A DNA stretch of 64,000 nt from assembly GCA_001274695.2 (NCBI GenBank), contig LARU01000002.1:682001-746000 (forward strand). Reading direction: 5' to 3'. Under the pieces are notes generated by a model that saw only the letters and a program-made list of their open reading frames with translations, was not told where the DNA came from and made no database searches. Source of the DNA: Azoarcus sp. PA01. GTDB lineage: Bacteria; Pseudomonadota; Gammaproteobacteria; Burkholderiales; Rhodocyclaceae. Positions within the stretch are counted from its first letter, which is position 1. Every line of letters begins with the position of its first letter. Made by a program: the position numbers and the translations under genes. Shown here piece after piece: positions 19,972 to 29,904 of this stretch.

Positions 19972-20973
19972 TCAGCTTTCGAGATGATAAGCGGTCACGC
20001 GCTCCACTTCATGGGTCGAACCGAGGATCACCGGGACGCGCTGGTGCAGCTTTTCCGGCTGCACATCGAGAATCCGCTGGCGTCCGGTCGTCGCCGAGCC
20101 GCCGGCCTGCTCGACGAGCATCGCCATCGGATTCGCCTCGTACATCAGGCGCAGCTTGCCGCCCTGGTCGCGGCACTTCTCGTCGAGCGGGTACATGAAG
20201 ACGCCGCCGCGCGTGAGGACGCGATGCACGTCGGCGACCATCGAGGCGACCCAGCGCATGTTGAAATCCTTGCCGCGCGGCCCCGTCCTGCCCTGCTGCA
20301 ACTCCGCGACGTAGCGCTGCACCGGCGGCTCCCAGTGGCGCGCGTTGGATGCGTTGATTGCATATTCCTGGGTATCCACCGGCACCGTCATGAACGGGTG
20401 GGTGTAGACGAAGCTCCCCATCTCGCGGTCCAGCGTGAAGCCATGCACGCCGTGGCCAACGGTGAGGATCAGCAGCGTCGACGGACCGTACAGCGCGTAC
20501 CCCGCAGCGACCTGCTCGCGCCCGGGCTGCAGGAAGCACGCTTCAGTCGGCTCCTTGATGCCCTCCGGAAAGCGCAGCACCGAGAAGATCGTGCCGACCG
20601 AGATATTGACGTCGATGTTCGACGAACCGTCGAGCGGATCGAACAGCAGCAGGTAGCCGCCCTTCGGATAGTCGAACGGAATCTGATGCACTTCCTCGAC
20701 CTCTTCGGACGCCATCGCCGCGAGGTGCCCGCCCCATTCGTTGGCCTGCAGCAGGATCTCGTTCGCGATCACGTCGAGCTTCTTTTGCGCCTCGCCCTGG
20801 ATGTTGTCGGTGCCCGCTTCGCCGAGCAGGTCGGCAAGCGCCCCTTTCGAGACATTGACGGCGATCGCCTTCACCGCCCGGGCGACGACTTCGATCAGCA
20901 GTCGCAGGTCCGGGCTGGTGCGACCGGCGCGCTGCTGCTCGATCAGGAATTGGGTTAGCGTGACGCGTCGCAT
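19972..20973 (-). CDS. fbp: Fructose-1,6-bisphosphatase, class I
   Basis: Hydrolyses fructose-1,6-bisphosphate in gluconeogenesis. 333 residues. Metal and phosphate site [16 protein letters not shown] and [20 protein letters not shown] are intact. ATG at 20973 ([10 protein letters not shown]) is supported by AAGGAG 8 bases upstream and by homologs; the frame extends further but is not conserved. Monocistronic. Confidence 0.97.
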   Translation of the reverse strand: MRRVTLTQFLIEQQRAGRTSPDLRLLIEVVARAVKAIAVNVSKGALADLLGEAGTDNIQGEAQKKLDVIANEILLQANEWGGHLAAMASEEVEEVHQIPFDYPKGGYLLLFDPLDGSSNIDVNISVGTIFSVLRFPEGIKEPTEACFLQPGREQVAAGYALYGPSTLLILTVGHGVHGFTLDREMGSFVYTHPFMTVPVDTQEYAINASNARHWEPPVQRYVAELQQGRTGPRGKDFNMRWVASMVADVHRVLTRGGVFMYPLDEKCRDQGGKLRLMYEANPMAMLVEQAGGSATTGRQRILDVQPEKLHQRVPVILGSTHEVERVTAYHLES

Positions 20974-21206
20974 GAATTGACTCCTTGTTGGTCCAGCCGG
21001 GCCAGACTTCAGTTTGTTTCGCAAGCTTGCGGCGCGGATTATCCCGCGGAAGGCGATCGAGCGCACCATCGTGCGCGAACGCGGTTATGATCCTTCGGCA
21101 ATCGCTGCCCCTGCATCTGCCCCGCCTCGACTGCGCCACGTGAGCATCGGCGACGTCCGGTTCGGCGCGGCTCAAAAACTGTTTCCGTTCAACCCACTCG
21201 CTGACT

Positions 21207-22472
21207 ATGCACGTTCTGGTTCTCGGCGCCGGCGTCACCGGCGTCACCACCGCCTGGTATCTCGCCAAGGCGGGCTTCGAAGTAAGCGTGGTGGACCGCC
21301 AGCCCGAGGCCGCGCTCGAAACCAGCTACGCGAACGGCGGCCAGATCTCGATCAGTCACCCTGAACCTTGGGCGAACCCTGCGGCGCCGCTCAACGCGCT
21401 GCGCTGGTTCGGCCGCGAGGACGCTCCGCTGCTGTTCCGCCCCCACGCGGACACCGCCCAATGGGCCTGGACGCTCGCGTTCCTGCGCGAATGCCTGCCG
21501 CATCGCGTACGGCGCAACACCGCGGCGATTGCCAGTCTCGCGGTGCATAGCGGCGAACGCCTGCGGGCGCTGCGCGCCGAAACCGGCCTCGCGTACGACC
21601 ATCTCGAACGCGGCATTCTGCATTTGTTCTTTACGCCGCATGAGTTTGCGCGCGTCGGCGCGAAGGTTGCGCAACTCGCGACCTACGGCATCCGGGCCCG
21701 CTCGTGCAGCCGCGACGAATGCGTCGCGATCGAACCTGCGCTCGCTGCCACTGCCGGAGAGCTTGCGGGCGGCCTGTATGCCCCGAACGACGAGTCGGGG
21801 GATGCTTTCGGTTTCACCCAGGCACTTGCCGAGCGGGCCGCGCAAGCAGGCGTGCGCTTTCATTACAACACCACGGTCACGCGCATCGACCACAGCGGCG
21901 GGCGCATCAACGGTCTCGAAGTCCATGACGCCGAAGGGCGCAACGGGGGCCTCGCCGCCGCGGCCTACGTGCTGTGTCTCGGCAGCTACAGCCGTCCGCT
22001 GGTCGCCCCGCTCGGCGAGCACCTGCCGATCTACCCGGTGAAAGGGTACTCGGTCACGGTTCCGCTACGCGACCCCGAGCGCGCGCCCAGCGTGAGCCTC
22101 ACCGACGAATCGCGCCGCATCGTGTGCTCGCGGCTGGGCGAGCGGTTGCGCGTCGCCGGGACGGCGGAATTGAACGGCTACAACACCGGCATCAACCCGG
22201 CCCGCTGCCAGGCCATCCTGGACTGGCTGGAGTCGCATTTTCCCGGCGCCACCGACACCGCCAAGGCGCAGCTGTGGGCCGGGCTGCGCCCCGCGACGCC
22301 CGGCAATGTCCCGCTGATCGGACGCAGCCGCGTGCCGAACCTCTGGTACAACACCGGCCACGGGACGCTCGGATGGACGCTCGCCTGCGGCTCTGCCAGC
22401 TGCCTCACCGCCCTGATGTCGGGTCGTCCGGTGCCGGTGCGCAACTTTCCATTCCTGGGAAACATGGTCTGA
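21207..22472 (+). CDS. dadA: D-amino acid dehydrogenase, FAD-dependent
   Basis: 421-residue flavoprotein that oxidises D-amino acids such as D-alanine to 2-oxo acids and passes electrons to the respiratory chain. N-terminal Rossmann motif MHVLVLGAGVTGVTTAWYLA; YANGGQISISHPEPWANP and the C-terminal NTGHGTLGWTLACGSA are characteristic of DadA. Divergent from fbp, convergent with sspB. No dadX racemase gene is adjacent. Confidence 0.95.
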   Translation: MHVLVLGAGVTGVTTAWYLAKAGFEVSVVDRQPEAALETSYANGGQISISHPEPWANPAAPLNALRWFGREDAPLLFRPHADTAQWAWTLAFLRECLPHRVRRNTAAIASLAVHSGERLRALRAETGLAYDHLERGILHLFFTPHEFARVGAKVAQLATYGIRARSCSRDECVAIEPALAATAGELAGGLYAPNDESGDAFGFTQALAERAAQAGVRFHYNTTVTRIDHSGGRINGLEVHDAEGRNGGLAAAAYVLCLGSYSRPLVAPLGEHLPIYPVKGYSVTVPLRDPERAPSVSLTDESRRIVCSRLGERLRVAGTAELNGYNTGINPARCQAILDWLESHFPGATDTAKAQLWAGLRPATPGNVPLIGRSRVPNLWYNTGHGTLGWTLACGSASCLTALMSGRPVPVRNFPFLGNMV

Positions 22473-22625
22473 GCTTGGCATCTCAACGCCCGTCCCGCTG
22501 GACCGGGTGCCTTCGCCGCACCCGCAGTCCCGCTACCGCGGGCCGGCGAACCCGGACCGGCACACCCTCCCGATTCGACCCCGGCCTCGAATTCGCCCGA
22601 ACGCCGCGGCCGGTGCCGCAGCCGC

Positions 22626-23066
22626 TTACTTGACGATCTTCAGATGGTTGCGAGGTGCTGTCGGGCGCTTTTCCGCAGGGGGCGTCGCGACAGGATTGCT
22701 CTCGTCCTGCTGTCCGCCGACTTGCTCGGTCGGGACATCCGGTGCCTCGACGGCGGCTTCCAGTTCGAACGCCATGCCGTGCCCGTTCTCCCGTGCGTAG
22801 ATCGCAAGAACATTCGACACCGGGACCGAGAGTGCGTGGGCGACGCCGCCGAAACGCGCCTGGAAAGTGATCAGCTCGTTGCCCATGACGAGTTGCTGCG
22901 TCGCTTCGGGACCCAGGTTGAGCACGATCTGTCCGTCTTGTGCGTAGCCCGACGGGACCACGGTACGCTCGTCGACGAGTACCGCGATATGGGGCGTGAA
23001 GCCCTGGTCGACGCACCATTCGAAAATGGCGCGAAGCAGATAGGGTTTGGTAGATGTGTTTGTCAT
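22626..23066 (-). CDS. sspB: ClpXP adaptor SspB (stringent starvation protein B)
   Basis: 146 residues. SspB delivers ssrA-tagged proteins to ClpXP. The substrate-binding core runs TKPYLLRAIFEWCVDQGFTP through FQARFGGVAHALSVPVSNVLAIYARENG; an acidic, Pro-rich linker and the ClpX-binding tail (LKIVK at the very end) follow. ATG at 23066 (MTNTSTKPYL). Directly downstream of sspA, as in other proteobacteria. Confidence 0.95.
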   Translation of the reverse strand: MTNTSTKPYLLRAIFEWCVDQGFTPHIAVLVDERTVVPSGYAQDGQIVLNLGPEATQQLVMGNELITFQARFGGVAHALSVPVSNVLAIYARENGHGMAFELEAAVEAPDVPTEQVGGQQDESNPVATPPAEKRPTAPRNHLKIVK

Positions 23067-23101
23067 GGTCAGGTCGCTCCCCTTACAGGGAGCCTCGGCG
23101 T

Positions 23102-23698
23102 TCAGCGCCGCATCACCTTTTCGGACGGAGTCAGGGCATCGATGAAGCCCTGCCGGCTGAAAATGCGCTCGGCGTATTTCATGAGGTTCGCAGCGGCCTT
23201 CGGCAGTTCGATGCCGTAATGCTCGAGGCGCCACAGCAACGGCGCGATCGCGACGTCGAGCATCGAGAACTCGTCGCCGAGCATGAACTTCTGCTTGACG
23301 AAGATCGGTGCGAGCTGGACGAGCTGGTCACGCACGTGGGCGCGGCTCTTTTCGACGCCTTTCTGGTTTTTCTCGAGCACGTCGATGTGCGAGAACAGTT
23401 CGTGTTCGAACGTGTGCAGCAGCTGGCGGGCGCGCGCGCGCAGGATCGGGTCGGGCGGCATCAGCTGCGGATGGGGGAAGCGCTCGTCGATGTACTCGTT
23501 GATGATGTTCGCCTCGTACAGGACGAGATCGCGGTCGACCAGCACCGGCACCCGGTTGTACGGGTTGATGACGGCGATGTCTTCGGGCTTGTTGTAGAGG
23601 TCGACGTCGATGACCTCGAAGTCCATTCCCTTTTCGAAGAGCACGATCCGGCAGCGGTGACTGAACGGATCGGTTGTGCCGGAATACAGGTTCATCAT
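23102..23698 (-). CDS. sspA: Stringent starvation protein A, RNA polymerase-associated GST-fold protein
   Basis: 198 residues with a glutathione-transferase fold: MMNLYSGTTDPFSHRCRIVLFEKGMDF at the N-terminus and YNRVPVLVDRDLVLYEANIINEYIDERF. SspA binds RNA polymerase and affects stress and stationary-phase transcription. It follows petABC on the same strand with a gap of about 96 bp, the usual petABC-sspA-sspB order. Confidence 0.95.
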   Translation of the reverse strand: MMNLYSGTTDPFSHRCRIVLFEKGMDFEVIDVDLYNKPEDIAVINPYNRVPVLVDRDLVLYEANIINEYIDERFPHPQLMPPDPILRARARQLLHTFEHELFSHIDVLEKNQKGVEKSRAHVRDQLVQLAPIFVKQKFMLGDEFSMLDVAIAPLLWRLEHYGIELPKAAANLMKYAERIFSRQGFIDALTPSEKVMRR

Positions 23699-23794
23699 GT
23701 TGTTGCAGCTCCTGATACAAAAGCAAAGCGCACCACGCGATGACCGCGTGGTGCGTCAGATTCAGTGAGTGTGCGGATCAGGTCCGGCGGGCGC

Positions 23795-24550
23795 TCAGTG
23801 AATATCCTTCCAGTAATTTTTCTTCAAAGCATAGGAGAGCACGAACAGCCCCGCCAGGAAGATCAGGACGTAGATCCCGATCGTCTTGCGTTTGTCGGCC
23901 ATCGGCTCGCCCATCCAGACCAGGAAGGAGACCAGATCGGCAACCGTCTTGTCATATTCCTCGACGCTCATCGTGCCCGGCGTCGCCAGTTCGAGCGCGA
24001 CCGCTTTCGTGCCGTCCTCGTGCTCGGTGACCTTCGCGATCTGCTGGCCCTGCAGTTCCCACAGCGCGTGCGGCATGCCGACGTTGCCGAATACCACGTT
24101 GTTCCAGCCGGTCGGGCGCGCCGGATCACGGTAGAACTGGCGCAGATACGTGTACAGCCAGTCGGCACCGCTGCCGAACTCGGATGCGCGCTGGCGCGCG
24201 ATCAGCGTCAGGTCGGGCGGCGTCACGCCGAACCACACTTTCGATTCGGCCGGACGCATCGCGATCTTCATCAGGTCGCCGATGCGTTCGCCGGTGAACA
24301 TCAGGTTGTCACGGATCTGCTGCTCGTCGAGACCGATCTGCTGCAGCGTGTTGTAACGCGCGAAGCTCGCGCTGTGACAGTTCAGGCAGTAGTTGACGAA
24401 CACCTTGGCGCCATTTTGCAGCGCGGCCGGCTCCGAACTGACCGGTGCCTTGTCGAGGTGCAGTTCCGCCCCGGCCGACAGCGCGAGAGCCGGTGCGAAC
24501 AGCACGATGGCGGCCAGGCGCTTGAGAGTCTTGATCACACGAATGCTCAT
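23795..24550 (-). CDS. petC: Cytochrome c1 subunit of the bc1 complex
   Basis: 251 residues. A cleavable leader (to about ALSAGA) precedes one heme c site, CLNCH (in VNYCLNCHSASF), with a methionine ligand likely in NVGMPHALWEL; a C-terminal anchor helix (IGIYVLIFLAGLFVLSYALKK) holds it in the inner membrane. ATG at 24550 overlaps the repaired petB stop as ATGA, so translation is coupled. Confidence 0.95.
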   Translation of the reverse strand: MSIRVIKTLKRLAAIVLFAPALALSAGAELHLDKAPVSSEPAALQNGAKVFVNYCLNCHSASFARYNTLQQIGLDEQQIRDNLMFTGERIGDLMKIAMRPAESKVWFGVTPPDLTLIARQRASEFGSGADWLYTYLRQFYRDPARPTGWNNVVFGNVGMPHALWELQGQQIAKVTEHEDGTKAVALELATPGTMSVEEYDKTVADLVSFLVWMGEPMADKRKTIGIYVLIFLAGLFVLSYALKKNYWKDIH

Positions 24551-25814
24551 TTGAACGTCACCCTTTCCGGTTCGGGTTTGCACTTGTCGAGTTTGCTGTA
24601 CCACGGCATCAACAGGAAGAACGCGAAGTACAGCACCGAGCAGATCTGGGCGACCAGGGTACGGCCGGGGGTCGGGGCAGCACGCCGAGGTAGCCGAGGA
24701 TGAAGAACGCGACCAGGAACACTGCGAGGATCGCCTTGAACAGCCCGCCCTTGTAGCGGACCGACTTCACGGGGCTGCGGTCGAGCCACGGCAGGAAGGC
24801 GATGATCACGACCGACGCACCCATCGCGACGACGCCCCAGAACTTCGCATCGACGCCGAACAGCGGGTACGTGACCGCGCGCAGGATCGAGTAGAACGGC
24901 GTGAAGTACCACACCGGCGCGATATGCGGCGGCGTCTTCAGCGGGTCGGCGGGGATGAAGTTGTTGTACTCGAGGAAGTAGCCGCCGCCCTCGGGCGCGA
25001 AGAACAGGATTGCCGAGAACACGATCAGGAAACCGACCACGCCCATGATGTCCTTCACGGTGTAGTACGGGTGAAACGGAATGCCGTCGAGCGGGATCCC
25101 GTTGGCGTCCTTTTTCTTCTTGATCTCGACCCCGTCCGGGTTGTTCGAGCCGACTTCGTGCAGCGCGACGATGTGCGCCAGCACCAGGCCGATCAGCACC
25201 AGCGGCACGGCGATCACGTGGAACGAGAAGAAGCGGTTCAGCGTCGCGTCGGACACGACGTAGTCACCGCGGATGATCAGCGACAGGTCCGGCCCGATCA
25301 CGGGGATCGCGGAGAACAGGTTCACGATCACCTGCGCCCCCCAGAACGACATCTGTCCCCACGGCAGCAGGTAGCCCATGAACGCTTCGGCCATCAGCGC
25401 GAGGAAGATCAGCGTGCCGAACACCCAGATCAGCTCGCGCGGCTTGCGGTACGAGCCGTACAGCAGGCCGCGGAACATGTGCAGGTAGACGACGACGAAG
25501 AACGCCGACGCGCCGGTCGAGTGCAGGTAGCGGATCAGCCAGCCGCCCGGCACTTCGCGCATGATGTACTCGACGCTCGCGAACGCGACGGGGACGCCGG
25601 ACGCGTTCAGCGAAGCATCGGGCTTGTAGTGCATGACCAGGAAAATGCCGGTCACGATCTGGATCACCAGCACCAGAAGCGCCAGCGAGCCGAAGAAGTA
25701 CCAGAAATTGAAGTTCTTCGGCGCGTAGTATTCCGACAGGTGCGCCTTCCAGGTCGACGTGAGCGGGAAGCGCGCGTCGATCCAGTGCATCAGTTCTTGT
25801 GATTTTGTAGTCAT
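24547..25814 (-). CDS. petB: Cytochrome b subunit of the bc1 complex, frameshifted near its C-terminus
   Basis: Quinol-oxidising core of complex III. ATG at 25814 opens a frame of 401 codons; four heme-ligand histidines (in the LHSTGASAFF/LHMFRG and FFSFHVIAVP/LAHIVALHE helices) and a PVWY Qo-site motif are present. After FFILGYLGVLP the frame runs into unrelated residues ending SRSSC at 24609. The genuine ending (PTPGRTLVAQICSVLYFAFF... to ERVTFK) continues in another frame to a stop at 24547 that overlaps the petC start. One C appears missing in the C-run at 24674-24677 (GGGG on the plus strand). As read, the last transmembrane helix is lost. Sequencing error or real mutation cannot be told from here. 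Confidence 0.9.
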
Positions 25815-25817
25815 CGC

Positions 25818-26411
25818 TTAGGCCTTTGCGTCGTCACCGATGAGAATCCGCGTATCCGCGAGGAACTTGTAGGGCGGAATCTCGAGATTGTCCGGCGCCG
25901 GCATGCTGCGATAGACGCGCCCGGCAAGGTCGAACAGGGAGCCATGGCAGGGGCACAGGAAACCGCCTGGCCAGTCCGGCCCCACGCCGCTTTCGGCACC
26001 GACCTTGAACTTGTCGCTCGGCGAACAGCCCAGATGGGTGCAGATGCCGACCGCGACGAGGTATTCGGGGTTGATCGAACGGTGCTTGTTCTGCGCGTAT
26101 TCCGGCTGCATCGGTTTTTCCGAAGCCGGATCGCTCACCAGCGGCTCGGTCTTTTCCAGCGACGCGAGCATTTCCGGCGTGCGCCGCAGGATCCACACCG
26201 GCTTGCCGCGCCACTCCACGGTCATCATCTCGCCCGGTGCGAGCTTGCCGATATCCGCTTCGACCGGAGCGCCTGCCGCCTTGGCGCGTTCCGACGGCGT
26301 CAAACTGGCAACGAACGGCACCGCCGTCGCGACCACTGCAACGCCACCGACCGCCGACGTTGCGACAAGCAGTTGGCGACGGCCACTGTCCATCTTCTGA
26401 TCCATGCTCAT
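25818..26411 (-). CDS. petA: Ubiquinol-cytochrome c reductase Rieske iron-sulfur subunit
   Basis: 197 residues. A twin-arginine-type leader SGRRQLLVATSAVGG forms the membrane anchor; the [2Fe-2S] ligands are in CTHLGC and CPCHGS. ATG at 26411 (MSMDQKMDSGRR) is taken because AGGA lies upstream; 26405 is an alternative. First gene of petABC, 3 bp before petB. The promoter should lie between 26412 and 26600. Confidence 0.95.
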   Translation of the reverse strand: MSMDQKMDSGRRQLLVATSAVGGVAVVATAVPFVASLTPSERAKAAGAPVEADIGKLAPGEMMTVEWRGKPVWILRRTPEMLASLEKTEPLVSDPASEKPMQPEYAQNKHRSINPEYLVAVGICTHLGCSPSDKFKVGAESGVGPDWPGGFLCPCHGSLFDLAGRVYRSMPAPDNLEIPPYKFLADTRILIGDDAKA

Positions 26412-26600
26412 GACATCATTCCTGAAAAGAAAGCCATTCCCGGATACAAAAAAACTGCCGGATTCTATCAAACTGGCCGCAACATAAAAAGCATAAAGCT
26501 CAAAGGTGTATTCGGATCATGTATTTAGCATCGCGCACGAAGGCCCGGAACGCAGCGGCAACGCGGCGTTTTGTGCGGTGCAACAGCCTACTCCGGGGAA

Positions 26601-27194
26601 TCAGAGGGGGCGCCTCTCGACGAGCGCCTGCGCGATCGTGCCGGTGTCGGTGTGCTCGAGTTCGCCGCCCACCGGCACGCCCCGCGACAGACGGCTGACC
26701 CTGATGCCACGCGCGGCGAGCAGTTCCGCGACGATGTGGGCGGTCGCCTCGCCTTCATTCGTGAAGTTCGTCGCGAGGATCACTTCCTGCACGGTGCTGT
26801 CGGCGACCCGGGCGAGCAGCTTGTCGAACTTGAGCTCGCGCGGACCGATGCCGTCGAGCGGCGACAGACGGCCCATGAGGACGTAATACAGGCCGTTGTA
26901 CGCATGGGTCTGCTCGATCACCGCGAGATCGGCCGGCATTTCGACGACGCACAGCAGCGACGCGTCGCGCTGCGGGCTCGCACAGCGCTGGCAGATCTCG
27001 GTTTCGGTAAACGTGTTGCAGCGTTCGCAATGACGCAGCACCGCGAGCGCATTGCCGAGCGCCCGGGCAAGGCGGTCGGCGCCGCGCTGGTCGCGCTGCA
27101 AAAGATGGTAGGCCATGCGCTGCGCGGACTTCGGCCCGACTCCGGGCAGGCCGCGCAGCGCGTCGATCAGCTCGTCGAGACTGGAAGGGGACAT
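26601..27194 (-). CDS. recR: Recombination mediator RecR
   Basis: 197 residues. Helps load RecA at gaps (RecFOR pathway). Order: helix-hairpin-helix region [16 protein letters not shown], zinc finger [16 protein letters not shown], and Toprim domain with [21 protein letters not shown]. Its start is one base from the ybaB stop, in the usual dnaX-ybaB-recR group. Confidence 0.97.
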   Translation of the reverse strand: MSPSSLDELIDALRGLPGVGPKSAQRMAYHLLQRDQRGADRLARALGNALAVLRHCERCNTFTETEICQRCASPQRDASLLCVVEMPADLAVIEQTHAYNGLYYVLMGRLSPLDGIGPRELKFDKLLARVADSTVQEVILATNFTNEGEATAHIVAELLAARGIRVSRLSRGVPVGGELEHTDTGTIAQALVERRPL

Positions 27195-27518
27195 TCAGAA
27201 CGGCAGCTTCATCCCGGGCGGCAGGTTGAGGCCGGACGTGAAGCCCGCCATTTTCTCCTGCGTCGTGGTTTCCACACGTCGCACCGCGTCATTGACAGCG
27301 GCGGCGAGGAGATCCTCGAGCATTTCCTTGTCGTCCATCACCGAGTCGTCGATGGTCACCCGGCGCACGTCGTACTTGCAGGTCATCAGCACCTTGACCA
27401 TCCCGGCGCCCGACTGCCCTTCGACTTCGACCGAAGCCAGCTGGTCCTGCATCTTCTTCATGTTTTCCTGCATCTGCTGGGCCTGTTTCATCAGCCCGGC
27501 AATTCCGCCTTTCATCAT
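27195..27518 (-). CDS. ybaB: YbaB/EbfC nucleoid-associated protein
   Basis: 107 residues, dimeric DNA-binding protein. N-terminal helix [28 protein letters not shown] and the strand [25 protein letters not shown] match the family. Lies between dnaX (24-bp gap) and recR. Confidence 0.95.
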   Translation of the reverse strand: MMKGGIAGLMKQAQQMQENMKKMQDQLASVEVEGQSGAGMVKVLMTCKYDVRRVTIDDSVMDDKEMLEDLLAAAVNDAVRRVETTTQEKMAGFTSGLNLPPGMKLPF

Positions 27519-27542
27519 CGCCAGATTCTCCGCATGAGGAAT

Positions 27543-29519
27543 TCAAAGTGGTCTTACCGACGCTTCCACGAGGGACGCGTCGAATCGTTCCATCAGTTCA
27601 CGCACGAAAGGGTCGCTCTCGAGCGCCGCGACGGCCTCGATGTGCCGCGCCCGTTTTTCTGCCTGGTCGCGCTGCGCCGGGGTTTCGCCGGCGATCGCGC
27701 CGGTCTCGATCCTGAGCCGCAGCGGACTCCCATATTGCACCGCGAGCGCGTCCTGCAGGCGGTCGACGAGCCCCGGATTCATGCCGAGCAAATGGCGATG
27801 GGTCTCGGACAGCCGAAGGTTCAGCACGCCGTCGGCAAATCCGGCCCATTCGCAGTGCTGCGCCAGTTCCCGCACCATCCCGCCAAGGCCCAGTGCGCGC
27901 AGGATCGCATGCCATCCGCCGGCTGCGAAGGCCGACGCGATTCCGGTCATCGTTGTGCCAGCGGACGCAGCCGTGGCTTGCTGCCGCTCGGCACACGCAA
28001 CAGCACTCCCGGCTGCCGCCGTCGCGCTTCGTTCTGGCACAGCCCGCTCGACCTCCGCGTTGCCTGAGCGCAGGGGGCCCGACACAGCCGACGAGACCGC
28101 TTGCGACACGGAGCCTTCGGCGAACGCTTCCGGCGGCAGATCCTCCCACGGCGGAACGGAGTTCGACGGTTCGACCGGACTTTCGGTGACTGCCCCGGCG
28201 CGGCCCGGCGACGAAGCTGTCCCGGCTTCGGCGATCGCGCGTTCGCGTCGGGGCTGCTCCGGCGGCAGCACCTTTGCGACCGCGGGGCTTGCCGGCGGCG
28301 CCGCATCGCGTGGCGCCACCGGTGCCGTCGTTCGTGCTGCGAAGCTCGCGGCCGGCCGGGGCGACGGAGAGATGACACGCGCGCGCCCGGCCCCGCCTCC
28401 GCCCGCCGCATCGTCGGGACTGCCGAGCGGCGCCGGCTGTTCGGGGCGAAACGCGTGCAGGCGCAACAGGCTCATCGTGAAGCCCGCATAGTCGTCCGGC
28501 GCCAGCGACAGTTCATCGCGCCCGTGGATGGCGATCTGGTAGGCGAGTTGCAGGAACTCGGCGTCGAAAGCCTCGGCATACGGGGCGAGACGTTGGCGTT
28601 CCGCCTCGTCGGCGATCGCCGCCGGGGCGAACTGCGCGAGCGCGATGCGGTGCAGCAGCGAGGCGAGCGCCTGCAACGCCGCGTCGAACGACAGACTGCG
28701 CGCCTCCATGCGGTCGGCCACTGCGAGCATCCCGGCGACGTCGCCCGCTGCCAGCGCGTCGAGCACGGCATACAGATGGTCGTCGCCGACCGTGCCGAGC
28801 ATGTGCGAGACCGGCTCTTCCTCGACGCGCCCCGAACCGTGCGCGATCGCCTGGTCGAGCAGCGACAGCGCGTCGCGCATCGAGCCGTTTGCCGCCTTGG
28901 CAAGGTGGCGCAGTGCGGGGGCCTCGAATGGCACGCCTTCGGCCTCGAGGATGCCGCCGAGATGGTCGATGATGTGGCCCGGGGGCATCTGCTTGAGGTT
29001 GAACTGCAGGCAGCGGGAGAGCACGGTGACCGGGATTTTCTGCGGGTCCGTCGTCGCGAGGATGAACTTGACGTGTTCGGGAGGCTCTTCGAGCGTCTTC
29101 AGCATCGCGTTGAACGCATGCCCGGTCAACATGTGGACTTCGTCGATCATGTAGACCTTGTAGCGCCCCTGCACCGGCGCATAGACCGCCTTGTCGAGCA
29201 GCGCCGCCATGTCCTCGACGCCGCGGTTCGAAGCCGCGTCCATCTCGACGTAGTCGGGAAAACGGTCCGCGTCGATCGCGCGGCAGGCGGCGCAAGTGCC
29301 ACACGGCTCGGGGGTGACGCCGGTCTCGCAGTTCAGCGCTTTGGCGAGAATGCGCGAAATGGTCGTCTTGCCGACGCCGCGCGTGCCGGTGAACAGCCAC
29401 GCGTGGTGGAGCCGGCCGCTCGCGAGCGCATGGCTGAGCGCCCGGACGACGTGTTCCTGGCCGACCAGCGTCGCGAAATTCTTCGGGCGCCACTTGCGGG
29501 CGAGAACCTGATAACTCAT
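27543..29519 (-). CDS. dnaX: DNA polymerase III subunits gamma and tau
   Basis: 658 residues; clamp-loader ATPase. Walker A GTRGVGKTT (about 45), zinc-binding CETGVTPEPCGTCAAC, Walker B-like MIDEVHML and the sensor region are intact. Between about 365 and 550 lies a long Pro/Ala-rich linker that joins the ATPase part to the polymerase-binding C-terminus. No A-rich slippery site for a gamma form was seen. Downstream of ffs, upstream of ybaB-recR. Confidence 0.96.
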   Translation of the reverse strand: MSYQVLARKWRPKNFATLVGQEHVVRALSHALASGRLHHAWLFTGTRGVGKTTISRILAKALNCETGVTPEPCGTCAACRAIDADRFPDYVEMDAASNRGVEDMAALLDKAVYAPVQGRYKVYMIDEVHMLTGHAFNAMLKTLEEPPEHVKFILATTDPQKIPVTVLSRCLQFNLKQMPPGHIIDHLGGILEAEGVPFEAPALRHLAKAANGSMRDALSLLDQAIAHGSGRVEEEPVSHMLGTVGDDHLYAVLDALAAGDVAGMLAVADRMEARSLSFDAALQALASLLHRIALAQFAPAAIADEAERQRLAPYAEAFDAEFLQLAYQIAIHGRDELSLAPDDYAGFTMSLLRLHAFRPEQPAPLGSPDDAAGGGGAGRARVISPSPRPAASFAARTTAPVAPRDAAPPASPAVAKVLPPEQPRRERAIAEAGTASSPGRAGAVTESPVEPSNSVPPWEDLPPEAFAEGSVSQAVSSAVSGPLRSGNAEVERAVPERSATAAAGSAVACAERQQATAASAGTTMTGIASAFAAGGWHAILRALGLGGMVRELAQHCEWAGFADGVLNLRLSETHRHLLGMNPGLVDRLQDALAVQYGSPLRLRIETGAIAGETPAQRDQAEKRARHIEAVAALESDPFVRELMERFDASLVEASVRPL

Positions 29520-29617
29520 GGCAGGATTCTAGCAGAGCGGCCCTCGTCCCGCGGCGCCCCCGCCCGACGGACAACACGCATGCGCGCGTGAAACGGGCGC
29601 CGCCGGCCCAAATGAGC

Positions 29618-29649
29618 CGAAGGGCGTCTTCATCGGAAGACGCCCTTCG
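29618..29649. terminator. Hairpin between 4.5S RNA and dnaX
   Basis: GAAGGGCGTCTTC, ATCG, GAAGACGCCCTTC: a 13-bp perfect stem (14 with the flanking C-G) just past the 3' end of ffs on the minus strand. Only a short T stretch follows (CATTT), so it may be a weak terminator or processing hairpin. Confidence 0.7.
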
Positions 29650-29662
29650 CGCGATTGTTTCG

Positions 29663-29764
<102 letters not shown>

Positions 29765-29904
29765 GGCCGCAATTGTACCAGCTTTGCAGCGGCCGGGCGG
29801 CTCCGGTGATGCGGTGCGCAACTGTTCCGGTCCCGTTCGGGCAGAGCTTGTGGACGCCCGAACGGTGCCGTGCTACCGGCCCAGCGCGAACGGGTCTTTC
29901 GGGA

